Of a stretch of 64,000 nucleotides of DNA, positions 53,206 through 63,167 are shown piece by piece (the stretch's first letter is position 1; every line of letters starts with the position of its first letter). Source of the stretch: Pseudomonadales bacterium. Lineage in GTDB: Bacteria; Pseudomonadota; Gammaproteobacteria; Pseudomonadales; Pseudohongiellaceae. The position numbers and the translations under genes were made by a program. Under the pieces are notes generated by a model. That model was not told where the DNA came from, did no database searches, and saw nothing but the letters and a program-made list of their open reading frames with translations. Location: contig WLWQ01000001.1 in NCBI GenBank assembly GCA_012103535.1, forward strand, positions 1,054,001 to 1,118,000. The letters are read 5' to 3'.

Positions 53206-55614
53206 ATGGCATATTCATTGATCGGCAAAGACTTCACCCCGCCTGATGTCCATGGCAAGGTTACCGGCAAGGCGAAATATGCCGAAGATTTTAAAGTCGA
53301 CGGTATGCTCTATGCCCGCCTGTTAACCAGCCCAATTCCCCACGCTCGCATAGTGCGCCTGGATGTTTCAGCGGCACTGCAGATGGAAGGCGTGATCGCG
53401 ATCTTAACCGCGGACGATGTGCCGCAAATGCCCAATCTTGGCAATCCCATTCTTACCAATGAGCCGGCTTACGTTGGTGATCCTATACTGGCAGTCGCTG
53501 CGGTGGACGAACAAACAGCAGAAGATGCAATCGAAGCGATAAATTTTGATTTCGAACCACTGCCGTTTGTGGTTGATCCGCTTACTAGCTTAAAACCCGG
53601 TGGACCCCACGCACGCACTCAGGGCAATGTTGGTAACGCGACGATGCAGGATGATTTTCGTTCCGTTCACTGGAGCGATGATGAATTTGCTTCACTCAAC
53701 AACGGTGAAATGCCCCAGGGCGAAGCAGCACGCGAATGGACCGTAGGCGATTTAGAGGCCGGCTTCGCAGCCGCAGATTACATAATCGATGAAAGTTTCG
53801 TCACCGCCAGTTTTTCTCATAATTCCATGGAACCACGCTCGGCAATGGCGTATTGGGAAAATGGAAAGTGTTTTCTTTACGGTTCCAGTCAGAGTCAGAG
53901 TTTTCCAGTACCCGCATTAGCTGGCTACATCGGCATTGATCCTGCTGATTTGGTATTTGTAGCAGAATTTTGTGGCGGCGGTTTTGGCTCTAAAGGTGGC
54001 GCCTACCCCGCTATGTCGATACCTGCCCACATGTCTCGCCTGACTGGCCGTCCTGTGATGATGCGCGTAAGCCGAGAAGAAGAATACTACATTGGCTCCG
54101 CCCGGCATGGATTTCAGGGTCGGGCAAAAATGGGTTTTAGAGATGATGGCCGCCTCACCGCCGTTGATCTTTACGTGGTGCAAGACAATGGTGCCAATTC
54201 CGGATTTTCTGACTGGCTCTCCGCCGGTGATGCTGTATCTCTGGTGTATCAACCGGAAGCGATGCGCTTTCGCGGAATACCCGTATTTACCAACACGCCA
54301 TTAAAAGGTCCACAACGGGGACCAGGGCAAAACCAAATTCACTCTGCCATAGAACCACTGTTAGATAAAGCTGCGCGAGAGTTAAATCTGGACCCACTAA
54401 CAATTCGTAAGATCAATGCCCCACTGTCTGAAGACACCTACGGCGCTAACTCAAGTTCATTAACCAGTTCTCACTTATCCGAAGCCTTAGCCATTGGCGC
54501 AGAGCAATTCGACTGGGAAAGCAAACGTGCACAAAGCGGCCAACGCAATGGCAGCAAAGTAATAGGAGTCGGTCTTGGTCAGGCTTATCATTCCGCCGGC
54601 AGCAACGGCTTCGACGGATTAGTGCGGATTACTCCCGAAGGTAAATTGCACATCCATACCGGCGTTGGCAACCTCGGCACTTATTCCCATACCGGCACCT
54701 CAAGAGTTGCTGCCGAAGTGCTGAAGTGCAACTGGGATAACTGCGTCATTGAAAGGGGCGATAGTAGAAAACATCTCCCGTGGAATTTCGGTCAGTTTGG
54801 ATCCAATACCTCATTCACCATGACTCGAACCAATTATGTTGCAGCCATGGATGCCCTGGACAAATTACTTGAGATCGCTGCCATTGAGTTAGGAGGATCT
54901 ACTGCAGACTACGATATTGGCGACGAACGTGTATTCCGCAAAGAAGATCCTTCGGTGTTTATCACTTATGCCGATGCGGCTACTAAAGCCATAGAGCTGG
55001 GTGGCAAATATTCTGGTCAGAATGTACCGGAAGATATCAATGCAATGACCAGTCGCTCGGTTGCGGGACTCGCAGGAACAGGTCTTATCGGTGTGGCAAA
55101 AGACAACCTGGAAAAAGAAGGAACCGTACCGGCTTTATCAGCAGGATTTATTCAAATTGAACTGGACTTGGAAACCGGTAAATACGAGATATTAGATTAT
55201 CTGGGTGTAGCCGATTGCGGCACGGTCTTGCATCCACGGGGTTTGGAAATTCAAGTGAAGAGTGCTGCCGTAATGGGATTCGGCATGGCAGGCTTCGAGC
55301 GTCATGCCTATGACCCGCAGAATGGATTGCCATCTGCTACTGGACTCCACAATGCAAAACTACCGACCTATCTCGATGTTCCTTCTCCTATGGACTGGGC
55401 CGCGACCGATATCCCCGATCCACAGAATCCAGTTGGCGTTAAGGGTGTGGGCGAACCTATTCAAGGATGCGCAGCGGCTGCGCTACTCTGCGCAATATCC
55501 GATGCATTAGAGGGACACATTTTTAATCGCGTGCCAGTAACTGCGGACATGATCGTCAATGTCACTAGTGGCAGAGAACAGTCGCAGAGCCCATTGTCTA
55601 CGAACACCACATAG
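53206..55614 (+). CDS. xanthine dehydrogenase family molybdopterin-binding subunit
   Basis: The ATG 53206 has a GAGAGAGG ribosome site; the longer open frame upstream lacks support. The 802-residue product has the molybdenum hydroxylase large-subunit pattern: GKDFTPPDVHGKVTGKAKYAEDF at the start, CGGGFGSKGGAYPAM (from 256), ARHGFQGRAKMGF, and GVKGVGEPIQGCAAAAL with the catalytic Glu near 750. It hydroxylates an aldehyde or N-heterocycle, passing electrons on through iron-sulfur and flavin subunits. No small FeS or FAD subunit gene is next to it. Its substrate is unknown. Confidence 0.9.
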   Translation: MAYSLIGKDFTPPDVHGKVTGKAKYAEDFKVDGMLYARLLTSPIPHARIVRLDVSAALQMEGVIAILTADDVPQMPNLGNPILTNEPAYVGDPILAVAAVDEQTAEDAIEAINFDFEPLPFVVDPLTSLKPGGPHARTQGNVGNATMQDDFRSVHWSDDEFASLNNGEMPQGEAAREWTVGDLEAGFAAADYIIDESFVTASFSHNSMEPRSAMAYWENGKCFLYGSSQSQSFPVPALAGYIGIDPADLVFVAEFCGGGFGSKGGAYPAMSIPAHMSRLTGRPVMMRVSREEEYYIGSARHGFQGRAKMGFRDDGRLTAVDLYVVQDNGANSGFSDWLSAGDAVSLVYQPEAMRFRGIPVFTNTPLKGPQRGPGQNQIHSAIEPLLDKAARELNLDPLTIRKINAPLSEDTYGANSSSLTSSHLSEALAIGAEQFDWESKRAQSGQRNGSKVIGVGLGQAYHSAGSNGFDGLVRITPEGKLHIHTGVGNLGTYSHTGTSRVAAEVLKCNWDNCVIERGDSRKHLPWNFGQFGSNTSFTMTRTNYVAAMDALDKLLEIAAIELGGSTADYDIGDERVFRKEDPSVFITYADAATKAIELGGKYSGQNVPEDINAMTSRSVAGLAGTGLIGVAKDNLEKEGTVPALSAGFIQIELDLETGKYEILDYLGVADCGTVLHPRGLEIQVKSAAVMGFGMAGFERHAYDPQNGLPSATGLHNAKLPTYLDVPSPMDWAATDIPDPQNPVGVKGVGEPIQGCAAAALLCAISDALEGHIFNRVPVTADMIVNVTSGREQSQSPLSTNTT

Positions 55615-55654
55615 TAATCATTTCTTTCTAAGTCGCTGTCTCACAAAGTTATTA

Positions 55655-55763
55655 GACGTGGATCTGGTGTTCAATTGCGTGACCGTCGCCCGCAGGGAGC
55701 GGGCGCCGAGCCTACAGGGATGTATTTACGGCGCGTCACGGAAATGAATGCCAGATCCATGTC
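55655..55763. repeat. 109-bp palindromic intergenic element
   Basis: Outer arms (55655-55667 and 55751-55763) match at 12 of 13 positions, and continuing inward to GCGTGAC/GTCACG the match is about 24 of 29. The middle holds a perfect hairpin CGCCCGC-AGGGA-GCGGGCG (55687-55705). It has no coding capacity. Its nested symmetry fits a MITE- or REP-type element; no target duplication is clear. It lies between the molybdopterin-subunit and the 158-residue-protein genes. Confidence 0.65.
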
Positions 55764-55790
55764 GGTCACTGAACAATCCCGTTGGGCAGC

Positions 55791-56267
55791 TCATTCTTCT
55801 GGCACGTTAAATACTTCAACCATGTAATTCTGGTAAGGACCTTCCACCAGAAAATTGTTGAATATTTCATGGAGCAAATTAATTGAAGTTTTTGCGGCTT
55901 CGCCAGCATCACCAGCATCAAATCCAATCTTAATCGATAAATTTTCCGACCGATTCTTACACTGAAATGAAAAACGCTCACTGTCTAAGCGCCGATGACT
56001 GGGAAGGGAATCAGCGCAACGTTCAACTAAGAAATCTCGAAATGCTTTGTCCATGTCGGAGCGGTAAGGAACCGCAGGCAGCACATCTTTTAATTCCAAT
56101 TCACACTTATCGGTATTCAGCCGCAGATGAAAGGGTTTTTCTGCTAGCCAGTTAAACCGATACTCAGCACTACTACCATTTGGTTCTCGAGCGCTGAAAT
56201 TTTGAAAAATCCCACGATCCGCATAGCTCTGCAGTTCAGCTTTCACATTGGCGAAGACGGCACTCAT
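55791..56267 (-). CDS. hypothetical soluble protein downstream of the ThDP enzyme
   Basis: The 158-residue product lacks a signal peptide and membrane helix. It is mixed helix/strand with the pattern FHLRLNTDKCELELKDVLPAVPYRSDMDKAFRDFLVERC and SENLSIKIGFDAGDAGEAAKTSINLLHEIFNNFLVEGPYQNYMVEVF, suggestive of an alpha/beta cytoplasmic domain. It is the last gene of the minus-strand group with the cytochrome and ThDP enzyme, 26 bp from its neighbour, so it may serve them. No family is recognised. Confidence 0.6.
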   Translation of the reverse strand: MSAVFANVKAELQSYADRGIFQNFSAREPNGSSAEYRFNWLAEKPFHLRLNTDKCELELKDVLPAVPYRSDMDKAFRDFLVERCADSLPSHRRLDSERFSFQCKNRSENLSIKIGFDAGDAGEAAKTSINLLHEIFNNFLVEGPYQNYMVEVFNVPEE

Positions 56268-56293
56268 CTCTACTAGCGGGCTAATTCACCAGC

Positions 56294-58276
56294 CTATTTA
56301 TAATAAGCCAGTGCGCCTGGTGCGAAATGTCGCGGCATCGACGGCGGATACTGGTTGGTCCAGAATTCCTTCTTACCCTGGCAATTAATCAGAGTAGAGA
56401 TTCCTTCGTCAGAAGCCAGCTTGTAGGCGCGCTCCAAGGCCGGCGTCATCTGCTCCGGACTCGTTACGTATTCGCCGTTACAACCGAGTGCTTCTGCAAT
56501 TTTTTCGTAACGTAAATTTTCCTGGAACAAATACATGTGTTGAGCACGAACTGCGCCGCGACCACCACCGGAAGTCCATACCCCCCAGGCGTTGTTGTTA
56601 TACACAATCATGATTGCTGGAATTCGGTATTTACCTAGTGTATCGAATTCCATGATTGAATAGGCCGCTCCAGCATCACCAGTAATGCCAACAACGGGGG
56701 CACCTTTATAGGGTGCCTGAGGTCCCACTCCATTCTGTACTGCGGCGCCAACTCCTACTGTGTAACCAATATCGGGACCGATTGCACCGTATTGATAGGC
56801 TCCATTACAAATCTGGCCGGGACGAAAGGCGCGTAAATAGCGGCGTGTATAGCGTCCGATACCGTATCCTCCGGATACCACCGTAGTCTGATCCGGCGCT
56901 ATATCACCGTCGTACAAAAAGTCGTGCAGATGTTTACCGATTACCGCGGGATGAATGGATTCTGTGTCGGCGCTGTATTGCAAACCCAGGTTATAGTACT
57001 CATCACTCTGATCATCAAAGGCTTTGCGTGCTGCCGCCAACTCATCACGCCAACCCTGTCGATTGCGGGAAGGCAATGCGTCTTCCAATGCCTCCAGTGC
57101 AGCTTTTTCTGAACTGACTATGCCGAGATCGATGGGTACATTGCGGCCAATGTCGGTGGCATCAGGATCGATGCGTATCCACTTGGCATCAGGACCGAAT
57201 GCGAACTCGCCAATGGAAGGCATACAATACTGACCTACCAGAATGACCAGGTCGGCACTGCGCACTGCATCCAGCCCGGTGCTTGCAGACAATTCGTGAC
57301 CATCGGAAAAATGGCCACGCATAGGCGCAGACTCGGTAACGGCAATGTCGTTCTTTTCCGCCACTCTTAACAATGCTTCCCAGGCCTTGTCATAAAACAC
57401 ACCGGTGCTGGCGACAATCATCGGTCGCTCAGCTCTCTGAATCATTTCTACGGCGGCGGTGATATCAGCCGGATTTGGGTGCGCTTTCGATTCCGTGCGA
57501 TAGCGAGTCTTATCGTAGTAGTACTGCAGCTCCCCCGGCTCTTCGAAGCGTGCGCGAGAAATTTCCCCAGGGAAATCCAGGTGTACAGGTTTTGGTACTC
57601 CGGTTTTCAGTTGTCGAAAGGCGTAGGCAGAATACTCGTAGATTCGATTCGGTGTGATTAGCCGTTTGCCCCATTTCTTCAGGCCATCGGTCTGGGATTG
57701 TTGATAGGCAGTCTGAATCCCATGTTCGGTGTCGTCTTCGCCGATGGTCTTATTGCTAGCTATAACCAATAAGGGCGTACGCGAAGAGTTTGCGGCACCA
57801 ATATTCATGATCATATTAGTGAAACCTGGCCCCTCTGTGCCCGACGTCGCCGCGATCTCTCCGGTGACCCGAGAAAAGCCATCTGCAGCTGAAGTCATAT
57901 TGCCTTCACCGCGCCCACCGTAGGATGGAATCCCTTCTGCGGCGATAGCGTTAATCATATTGTAATTGCCTGGGCAGCAGAAAAATCCGGCGACACCTTC
58001 GTCACTCATAAACTTTGCGAACACTTCCGCGCCAGTCATTGGAAAGTTAGCCGGTTTTGCCGCTTCCGCTAGAGTACGAGGAATCTCTTCGGGAATCTTG
58101 ATATCCACCGCATCTGCCGGATGCGCTTCACTGGATTCTGACTGCAACATTGCTGCTGCGCCCGCTCCAGCTAAAGCCGTTCCTTTAATAAAGTTGCGCC
58201 GAGAAACGACTTTTTCATTTTCGGCATTTTCCTTAGTTGTTTTTTCTTGTTGAGGTTGTTTCTTCTGCTTGGCCAT
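56294..58276 (-). CDS. Tat-exported thiamine-diphosphate-dependent enzyme
   Basis: ATG 58276 has a GGAAA ribosome site; the upstream in-frame start adds 27 unrelated residues. The 660-residue product carries a full Tat signal: SRRNFIK (25-31), then a [13 protein letters not shown] helix. The remainder is a ThDP-dependent decarboxylase/acetolactate-synthase-like enzyme: PYR domain with catalytic Glu in [15 protein letters not shown] (Glu124), a middle domain, and a PP domain with GDAGAAYS (from 533) and YNNNAWG, the ThDP/Mg site. Periplasmic ThDP enzymes are rare. The preceding cytochrome suggests a 2-oxo acid oxidase that passes electrons to cytochrome c. Confidence 0.8.
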   Translation of the reverse strand: MAKQKKQPQQEKTTKENAENEKVVSRRNFIKGTALAGAGAAAMLQSESSEAHPADAVDIKIPEEIPRTLAEAAKPANFPMTGAEVFAKFMSDEGVAGFFCCPGNYNMINAIAAEGIPSYGGRGEGNMTSAADGFSRVTGEIAATSGTEGPGFTNMIMNIGAANSSRTPLLVIASNKTIGEDDTEHGIQTAYQQSQTDGLKKWGKRLITPNRIYEYSAYAFRQLKTGVPKPVHLDFPGEISRARFEEPGELQYYYDKTRYRTESKAHPNPADITAAVEMIQRAERPMIVASTGVFYDKAWEALLRVAEKNDIAVTESAPMRGHFSDGHELSASTGLDAVRSADLVILVGQYCMPSIGEFAFGPDAKWIRIDPDATDIGRNVPIDLGIVSSEKAALEALEDALPSRNRQGWRDELAAARKAFDDQSDEYYNLGLQYSADTESIHPAVIGKHLHDFLYDGDIAPDQTTVVSGGYGIGRYTRRYLRAFRPGQICNGAYQYGAIGPDIGYTVGVGAAVQNGVGPQAPYKGAPVVGITGDAGAAYSIMEFDTLGKYRIPAIMIVYNNNAWGVWTSGGGRGAVRAQHMYLFQENLRYEKIAEALGCNGEYVTSPEQMTPALERAYKLASDEGISTLINCQGKKEFWTNQYPPSMPRHFAPGALAYYK

Positions 58277-58293
58277 AAGGGTTTCCTCAATAT

Positions 58294-58701
58294 TTATTCT
58301 TTTGTGGGTCTCGTTTCTTCGGGTCCGATGTTTAATACGTGGGCAACTATTTGCCAAATTGTTTCATCTTCCAGGGTGTCTTCGAACGGCGGCATTTCCA
58401 ATCCAGCCCCAAACTTAATACTGCGAAAAATATGCAGAGGCGTGGTTCCGTAGTACCAGGTATCTGGCGCGGTTAAATCCGCCGCGATAAAGTCGATGTT
58501 GGCGAGCGCTCTGCCATCAGCGTCGTGGCATTGCTGACAATTAATAAGGTAAAAGCTTTTACCTCGTTCAGCGCCAGACTTGGAATCGGCGATAGGATCT
58601 GGCTCAGTTGGCATTCCTTCCTGAGCAGAAATAGCAGTTAAATGAGCACTGCCAAATAGCAGCGCTAAGATTGTGGCAATTTGTGAATATCGCGATCTCA
58701 T
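58294..58701 (-). CDS. c-type cytochrome upstream of the ThDP enzyme
   Basis: ATG 58701 begins a 135-residue product with a signal peptide ([22 protein letters not shown]) and one heme motif (CQQCH, about 56-60). A likely distal Met lies in [11 protein letters not shown], followed by a C-terminal helix ([14 protein letters not shown]), as in small class I cytochromes. The larger frame upstream has no signal and is not supported. Its stop lies 17 bp before the ThDP enzyme start, so the two form an operon, and it is the natural electron acceptor of that enzyme. Confidence 0.88.
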   Translation of the reverse strand: MRSRYSQIATILALLFGSAHLTAISAQEGMPTEPDPIADSKSGAERGKSFYLINCQQCHDADGRALANIDFIAADLTAPDTWYYGTTPLHIFRSIKFGAGLEMPPFEDTLEDETIWQIVAHVLNIGPEETRPTKE

Positions 58702-58974
58702 TATTGTTCGATATCTCTCGATTTCGGGACTTATCACCTGCTGTAGTTTATGAGGATTTGGTGGGCTAAACCAGTTACTTTGTGCGACTAGTGACTGCAA
58801 TCCAGAAGCCCGGTGAAATATTCTGCGAAACCTCGTAATTAGTGCGCTGAAGAGCCCTAGAATATGTAAATCAGGGCGCTTTTTTGCGTCAGACCAGCCC
58901 AATCGGTGATAGACTGAAGCGACGCTGAACAACTAAAGCTATAAAAACAAAGACTTGGAGCGCCGCACCCTGCT

Positions 58975-60546
58975 ATGAAGATCCTAATGATCTATCCACA
59001 GATCGATGCCCCTCTGGGCACCAATCACGGCATTGCCTCTTTGGCTGGTGTGCTACACGCGAATGATCACGAACTGGATTTGATGCATGTGTCTGAAAAA
59101 TACCAGCCGGTTCCTTCAAGCGAAGATCTAATCGAATACATTCGCGAAACAAATCCAGGCATGGTTGGATTCTCGGTCATGTCCCAGCAGTACGAATGGG
59201 TCGAAGAAAAAAGCAAAGACATTCGCCGGGAAATGCCTGAACTGGTTCAAGTAATCGGCGGCGTACATTGCACCATGGTGCCTGACGATGTGCATAAATC
59301 GAAACTGTTCGACTACGTTTGCGTAGGTGAAGGAGATTGGGCTTTATTAGAATTAATGGATGCATTAGAGAAAGGTGACACTCCCCATACTCTCGCCAAC
59401 TTCAGATCATGGATGGGCGGTGTTCCAGTATCTAACCCGGTTGCACCTTTCCCAGATTTAGATGAGTTGCCACCCCTGGATTATGACGTTTTCGATATGC
59501 AGGCAGTCATGAAAGAAACCCGCGGTTGGATGGGCATACTCACTTCGCGCGGCTGCCCTTACAAATGTACTTATTGCTTTAATATCGAGATTGTCGATCA
59601 ATATATCGAAGATGGCGCGGCAAAAAACGTAAAAGATTTTCTCCGTCATTTCCCGGTCGATGTGATGATGGATGATCTCAAAAAACTGGTAAGAGAAAAT
59701 CCGGAGATTAATACTTTTATCTTTGATGACGACCTGTTTACGCTAAACACCGACTACGTCATAGAATTTTGTGAAGCCTACAAAGCGCATAAGGTGGGCA
59801 TTCCTTTTGTTGTAAACGGCCATGTAAATTGTTTCGATGAGCGCGCTGCGAAAGCATTGAAAGAAGCTGGCTGTATTATTGTTAAATTCGGCTTGGAGTC
59901 AGGTTCACCAAGGGTGCGCCGCGAAGTTTTAAAACGCTATATGAAAAATGCGCAGATAGAACACTCTTTCTATTCTGCCCATGCCTACGATCTCCATAGT
60001 TCTGCCTTTATTATGTTTGGCCTGCCATATGAATCTCGAGAAGAGATCATGGAGACCATTGAACTCTGCGCCAAAGTAAAGATGGGGCGCTTCCGTTGGG
60101 CATTGTTTTTCCCCTTTAAAGGTACTGCCGGTTATGAAATCGCTAAGCCACTGATCGATGAATCTAAAATGGCAGGTAAAGGTAATTATTTCGATGGATC
60201 CTGTTTGAATTTCGGCGAGGACCACGATCTGTTCCTCGATAAGTTAGCCAAGCTGTGTAATTGGTATGTGAATGCCGAGACTGATTGGGAATGTGCACCT
60301 ATCTACCGTAGGCTAGTGGAAAAAGTTGAAGCCATGGACCGCGATACCTGGCTACAAGAATACGAAGATCTGGTTGCCTACGATCGTGACTTATCCGAAC
60401 AGTTAATGGCAGAAGATAAGATTCACTACACGATTCGTTATTCGAATGTCATGGGTGTGCGCTCAGATTACATTAAGCAAGAGCGTGAGCAGATGGCAAC
60501 TGGCCAGAAAAAAGAAGCAGTCGCTTACACACTCGATCAAAGTTAG
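58975..60546 (+). CDS. B12-binding-type radical SAM protein
   Basis: The 523-residue cytoplasmic protein has a Rossmann-type N-terminal domain (MKILMIYPQIDAPLGTNHGIASLAG, about 1-25; VIGGVHCTMVPDDV, about 93-106) typical of B12-binding radical SAM enzymes, but no His of the base-off DxHxxG motif is evident. The radical SAM cluster CPYKCTYC (Cys194, 198, 201) follows, with VKFGLESGSPRVRREVLKRYMK later. These enzymes often methylate or rearrange lipids, tetrapyrroles or sugars. The two GT9 genes that follow 23 bp later suggest a cell-envelope glycan or lipid substrate. Confidence 0.85.
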   Translation: MKILMIYPQIDAPLGTNHGIASLAGVLHANDHELDLMHVSEKYQPVPSSEDLIEYIRETNPGMVGFSVMSQQYEWVEEKSKDIRREMPELVQVIGGVHCTMVPDDVHKSKLFDYVCVGEGDWALLELMDALEKGDTPHTLANFRSWMGGVPVSNPVAPFPDLDELPPLDYDVFDMQAVMKETRGWMGILTSRGCPYKCTYCFNIEIVDQYIEDGAAKNVKDFLRHFPVDVMMDDLKKLVRENPEINTFIFDDDLFTLNTDYVIEFCEAYKAHKVGIPFVVNGHVNCFDERAAKALKEAGCIIVKFGLESGSPRVRREVLKRYMKNAQIEHSFYSAHAYDLHSSAFIMFGLPYESREEIMETIELCAKVKMGRFRWALFFPFKGTAGYEIAKPLIDESKMAGKGNYFDGSCLNFGEDHDLFLDKLAKLCNWYVNAETDWECAPIYRRLVEKVEAMDRDTWLQEYEDLVAYDRDLSEQLMAEDKIHYTIRYSNVMGVRSDYIKQEREQMATGQKKEAVAYTLDQS

Positions 60547-60569
60547 TCGCAAGAATAAGTTCCAACACT

Positions 60570-61622
60570 ATGCTGCCGGCAATACAGTCTATTGATAGTC
60601 TGGTAGTTCGCTGCCCTAACTGGGTCGGCGACATCGTCATGGCGACCCCGGTTTTTCAATGCTTACGGCAAAACTTCCCCCACGCTACGATTACCGCACT
60701 GGTTCGGCCCTATGCCAAAGGAATATTGGAAGACAGCCCCTGGTTTAATTTTGTCGTGGATTGTCAGGATAAAAACATAAAAGGCCTCAGAGTAATTCGT
60801 GATTCCTTCGCTCGCACGAAACCGCAAATGGGATTGCTGCTGCCCAATACCACACACTCCTATCTGACTTTTAAGTTTGCTGGCGTCCCACAGGTGTATG
60901 GCTATCGCAGAAATCTGCGCAAATGTTTTCTCAATGGTCCCAGCCCAATTAAAGAAGCCGGCAAGTTTAAACCAATGCGCATGCAGGATTACTATTTGGA
61001 ACTTTGTCGATTCCTGGACCTAAAACTTCCAGACAATCCCAAACCGAAACTTTACATATCAGATCAATTGCAACAAAAAGCTAATGCTCGTCTCCACAGT
61101 TATGGCATACAGCCTAGCGACTTAGTGATTGGCCTGAATCCTGGAGCCAGTTTCGGCTCTTCAAAATGCTGGCCACCCGAACACTTTAGTGCTCTGGCTG
61201 AAAAACTTCATAAGAAGTACGGCTGCAAGTTGTTATTGCTGGCAGGACCTGGAGAAGAAGGAATTGCGGAAGCCATTGTCGAATCTTGTTCAGTCGACAT
61301 AATCAATACTTCCCGGGATAAAATCGATTTGGCAGAATTGAAACCACTAGTTAAACGCTGTAATTTACTGATCACAAACGATACCGGGCCCCGTCACTAT
61401 GCAGTGGCATTTGATATTCCTCATATCGTTTTAATGGGCCCTACAAACCCAATCTACACCAAGAGAAATCTGGAACACTCTGTAGTCATGCAAAAGGATT
61501 TAGCTTGTATCCCCTGCCATAAGAAAACCTGTCCGCTTGGTCATCATGCTTGCATGCGCGAGCTTATGCCCACCGATGTGTTTGAGGCCTGTATCTCGAC
61601 GTTAAACGGGATCGCAAGTTGA
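60570..61622 (+). CDS. GT9 glycosyltransferase, LPS heptosyltransferase II-like
   Basis: The 350-residue protein is GT-B fold of the ADP-heptose:LPS heptosyltransferase family. N-terminal VVRCPNWVGDIVMATPVFQCLRQNFP (about 11-36) and the C-terminal nucleotide-site motifs GLNPGASFGSSKCWPPEHFSALAEKL and LLITNDTGPRHYAVAFDIPHIVLMGPT are visible. A cluster of Cys near the end (CIPCHKKTCPLGHHACM) is typical of WaaF-like proteins. It would add heptose to lipid A core or a related glycan. It overlaps the next gene by 4 bp. Confidence 0.85.
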   Translation: MLPAIQSIDSLVVRCPNWVGDIVMATPVFQCLRQNFPHATITALVRPYAKGILEDSPWFNFVVDCQDKNIKGLRVIRDSFARTKPQMGLLLPNTTHSYLTFKFAGVPQVYGYRRNLRKCFLNGPSPIKEAGKFKPMRMQDYYLELCRFLDLKLPDNPKPKLYISDQLQQKANARLHSYGIQPSDLVIGLNPGASFGSSKCWPPEHFSALAEKLHKKYGCKLLLLAGPGEEGIAEAIVESCSVDIINTSRDKIDLAELKPLVKRCNLLITNDTGPRHYAVAFDIPHIVLMGPTNPIYTKRNLEHSVVMQKDLACIPCHKKTCPLGHHACMRELMPTDVFEACISTLNGIAS

Positions 61623-63112
61623 AGTTGAATTACTACCAGGAGCGATGGCAGGATTTAAAAGACGGCGCAAATCCGGATTTAATCGAATCCCTTTCAAAGC
61701 GTGTTGCTTCTAGATTTATCGATCGTTACTACTACAGTGATGAATACAATCGTGAGCTTATTCACCTACTCTGTGAAATGGCTACTCATTTCGAAGATGA
61801 TTCACTTAATCAAATCGCTGCCCGTACTTTATTTGGTACCGTAATCGAACGTCTTTGTGACGACTTCGAAGAATTACAAACCGAAACCTATAATCGCCTG
61901 ATATGCCAGGTTGTCAATTTCCTGTGCCAATTACCAGAAGGTAGTGATATAGAATCTGAACTCTATTCCTTTCATCTGCGCACAGAGGAACAGCTTTATC
62001 AACGCATCGAATCTATTCGCTTAACACCAGACCGTCGCCTTCCTGCTAACGTTCACCCGAAGAAAATTCTTATTCTTTCACGCGTCACAATTGGTGCCGA
62101 TGTCGCTATAACCTCTGTGATCTGTCAACGAGTTGCCCAGTTTTATCCCCAGGCTCAGGTGGTCGTAGTGGGCAACGCGAAGCTTAAACAAATTTTTGCG
62201 GACGAATCCAATATCCAGGTGCATGAGCTGAATTATGCGCGCCGTGGAGGTTTGTTGGAAAAATTTCAGGCTTGGTTGCAGCTTCTGGCGGAAGTCAGAG
62301 CGCTTATTGCACATCTGTCACCGGCAGAATTTTTAATTCTGGATCCTGACTCACGCCTGACCCAGCTAGGTGTGCTACCACTGGTTCCTTTGCAGAACTA
62401 TCGCTTCTTTAACTCTCGAAGCAAGAAAGGTTCGTCCAAGCAAGCATCAATGGCGCAGCTTACAAACCTATGGCTGGACAATATCTTGGGCACTAAAGAT
62501 TTTCGCTACCCAAAAGTATGGGCAGGAAATTCGAACTTGCAAGCTGTTGAAAAATTTCGTTCAGTTGCAGACACTGATGGCGATCGCACATTTATAACAA
62601 TTAATTTAGGCGTTGGCGGCAACGAGCGTAAGCGAGTTCCCGGTAGCTTTGAACAAAACCTACTAGTAACTTTATTGCAAGATTCCAACACCAGTGTCTT
62701 ACTCGATTTAGGTGCGGGAGATGCGGAGCGAGCGCAAACTTCTGCACTACTTCAAGCCGCCGAGGAAGCAGGCATCACTACTGCAGAAACAGCATTCTCG
62801 CAGATTCAACAAGTTGACACTGACGCTCGCTTGATTGGCGTTGAATGTTCAATTGGAGAGATATTTGCATTAATTAGCAAAAGCGACGAATTCATCGGCT
62901 ACGACTCTGCCTGCCAACATATTGCTGCAGCAGAAGGCATCAAAACTTTTACAATCTTTGCTGGAACTAACAATGTGCGCTTCATTCGCCGCTGGCAAGC
63001 ATGCGGTCAAAACACTAGCGAGATTATTTACGTCGACACATTATCTAAAGATGGCTATATCGATAACGAAGACATTATCGCCACCTTAATGGATTTCAGA
63101 ACTCCTGACTAA
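61619..63112 (+). CDS. GT9-like glycosyltransferase with N-terminal extension
   Basis: The 497-residue product starts at TTG 61619, overlapping the upstream stop. Residues 1-140 are helical and unlike the family. The rest resembles GT9: PKKILILSRVTIGADVAITSVICQRVAQFYPQAQVVVVGN (about 148-187), FITINLGVGGNERKRVPGSFEQNLLVTLL, and a nucleotide-site GYDSACQHIAAAEGIKTFTIFAG near the C-terminus. It lacks the Cys-rich tail of WaaF. Together with the preceding transferase it probably builds a surface glycan. The extension may bind a partner or membrane. Confidence 0.7.
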   Translation: MKLNYYQERWQDLKDGANPDLIESLSKRVASRFIDRYYYSDEYNRELIHLLCEMATHFEDDSLNQIAARTLFGTVIERLCDDFEELQTETYNRLICQVVNFLCQLPEGSDIESELYSFHLRTEEQLYQRIESIRLTPDRRLPANVHPKKILILSRVTIGADVAITSVICQRVAQFYPQAQVVVVGNAKLKQIFADESNIQVHELNYARRGGLLEKFQAWLQLLAEVRALIAHLSPAEFLILDPDSRLTQLGVLPLVPLQNYRFFNSRSKKGSSKQASMAQLTNLWLDNILGTKDFRYPKVWAGNSNLQAVEKFRSVADTDGDRTFITINLGVGGNERKRVPGSFEQNLLVTLLQDSNTSVLLDLGAGDAERAQTSALLQAAEEAGITTAETAFSQIQQVDTDARLIGVECSIGEIFALISKSDEFIGYDSACQHIAAAEGIKTFTIFAGTNNVRFIRRWQACGQNTSEIIYVDTLSKDGYIDNEDIIATLMDFRTPD

Positions 63113-63125
63113 ATATAATTGGCAT

Positions 63126-63156
63126 AAAAAAACCCGGCGGAACCGCCGGGTTTTTT
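63126..63156. terminator. bidirectional intrinsic terminator
   Basis: AACCCGGCGG (63131-63140) and CCGCCGGGTT (63143-63152) form a perfect stem over a 2-base loop, with A-run on the left and T-run on the right. It can end both the glycosyltransferase transcript and the convergent PQQ-enzyme transcript. Confidence 0.88.
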
Positions 63157-63167
63157 GTGTGCGTCTA

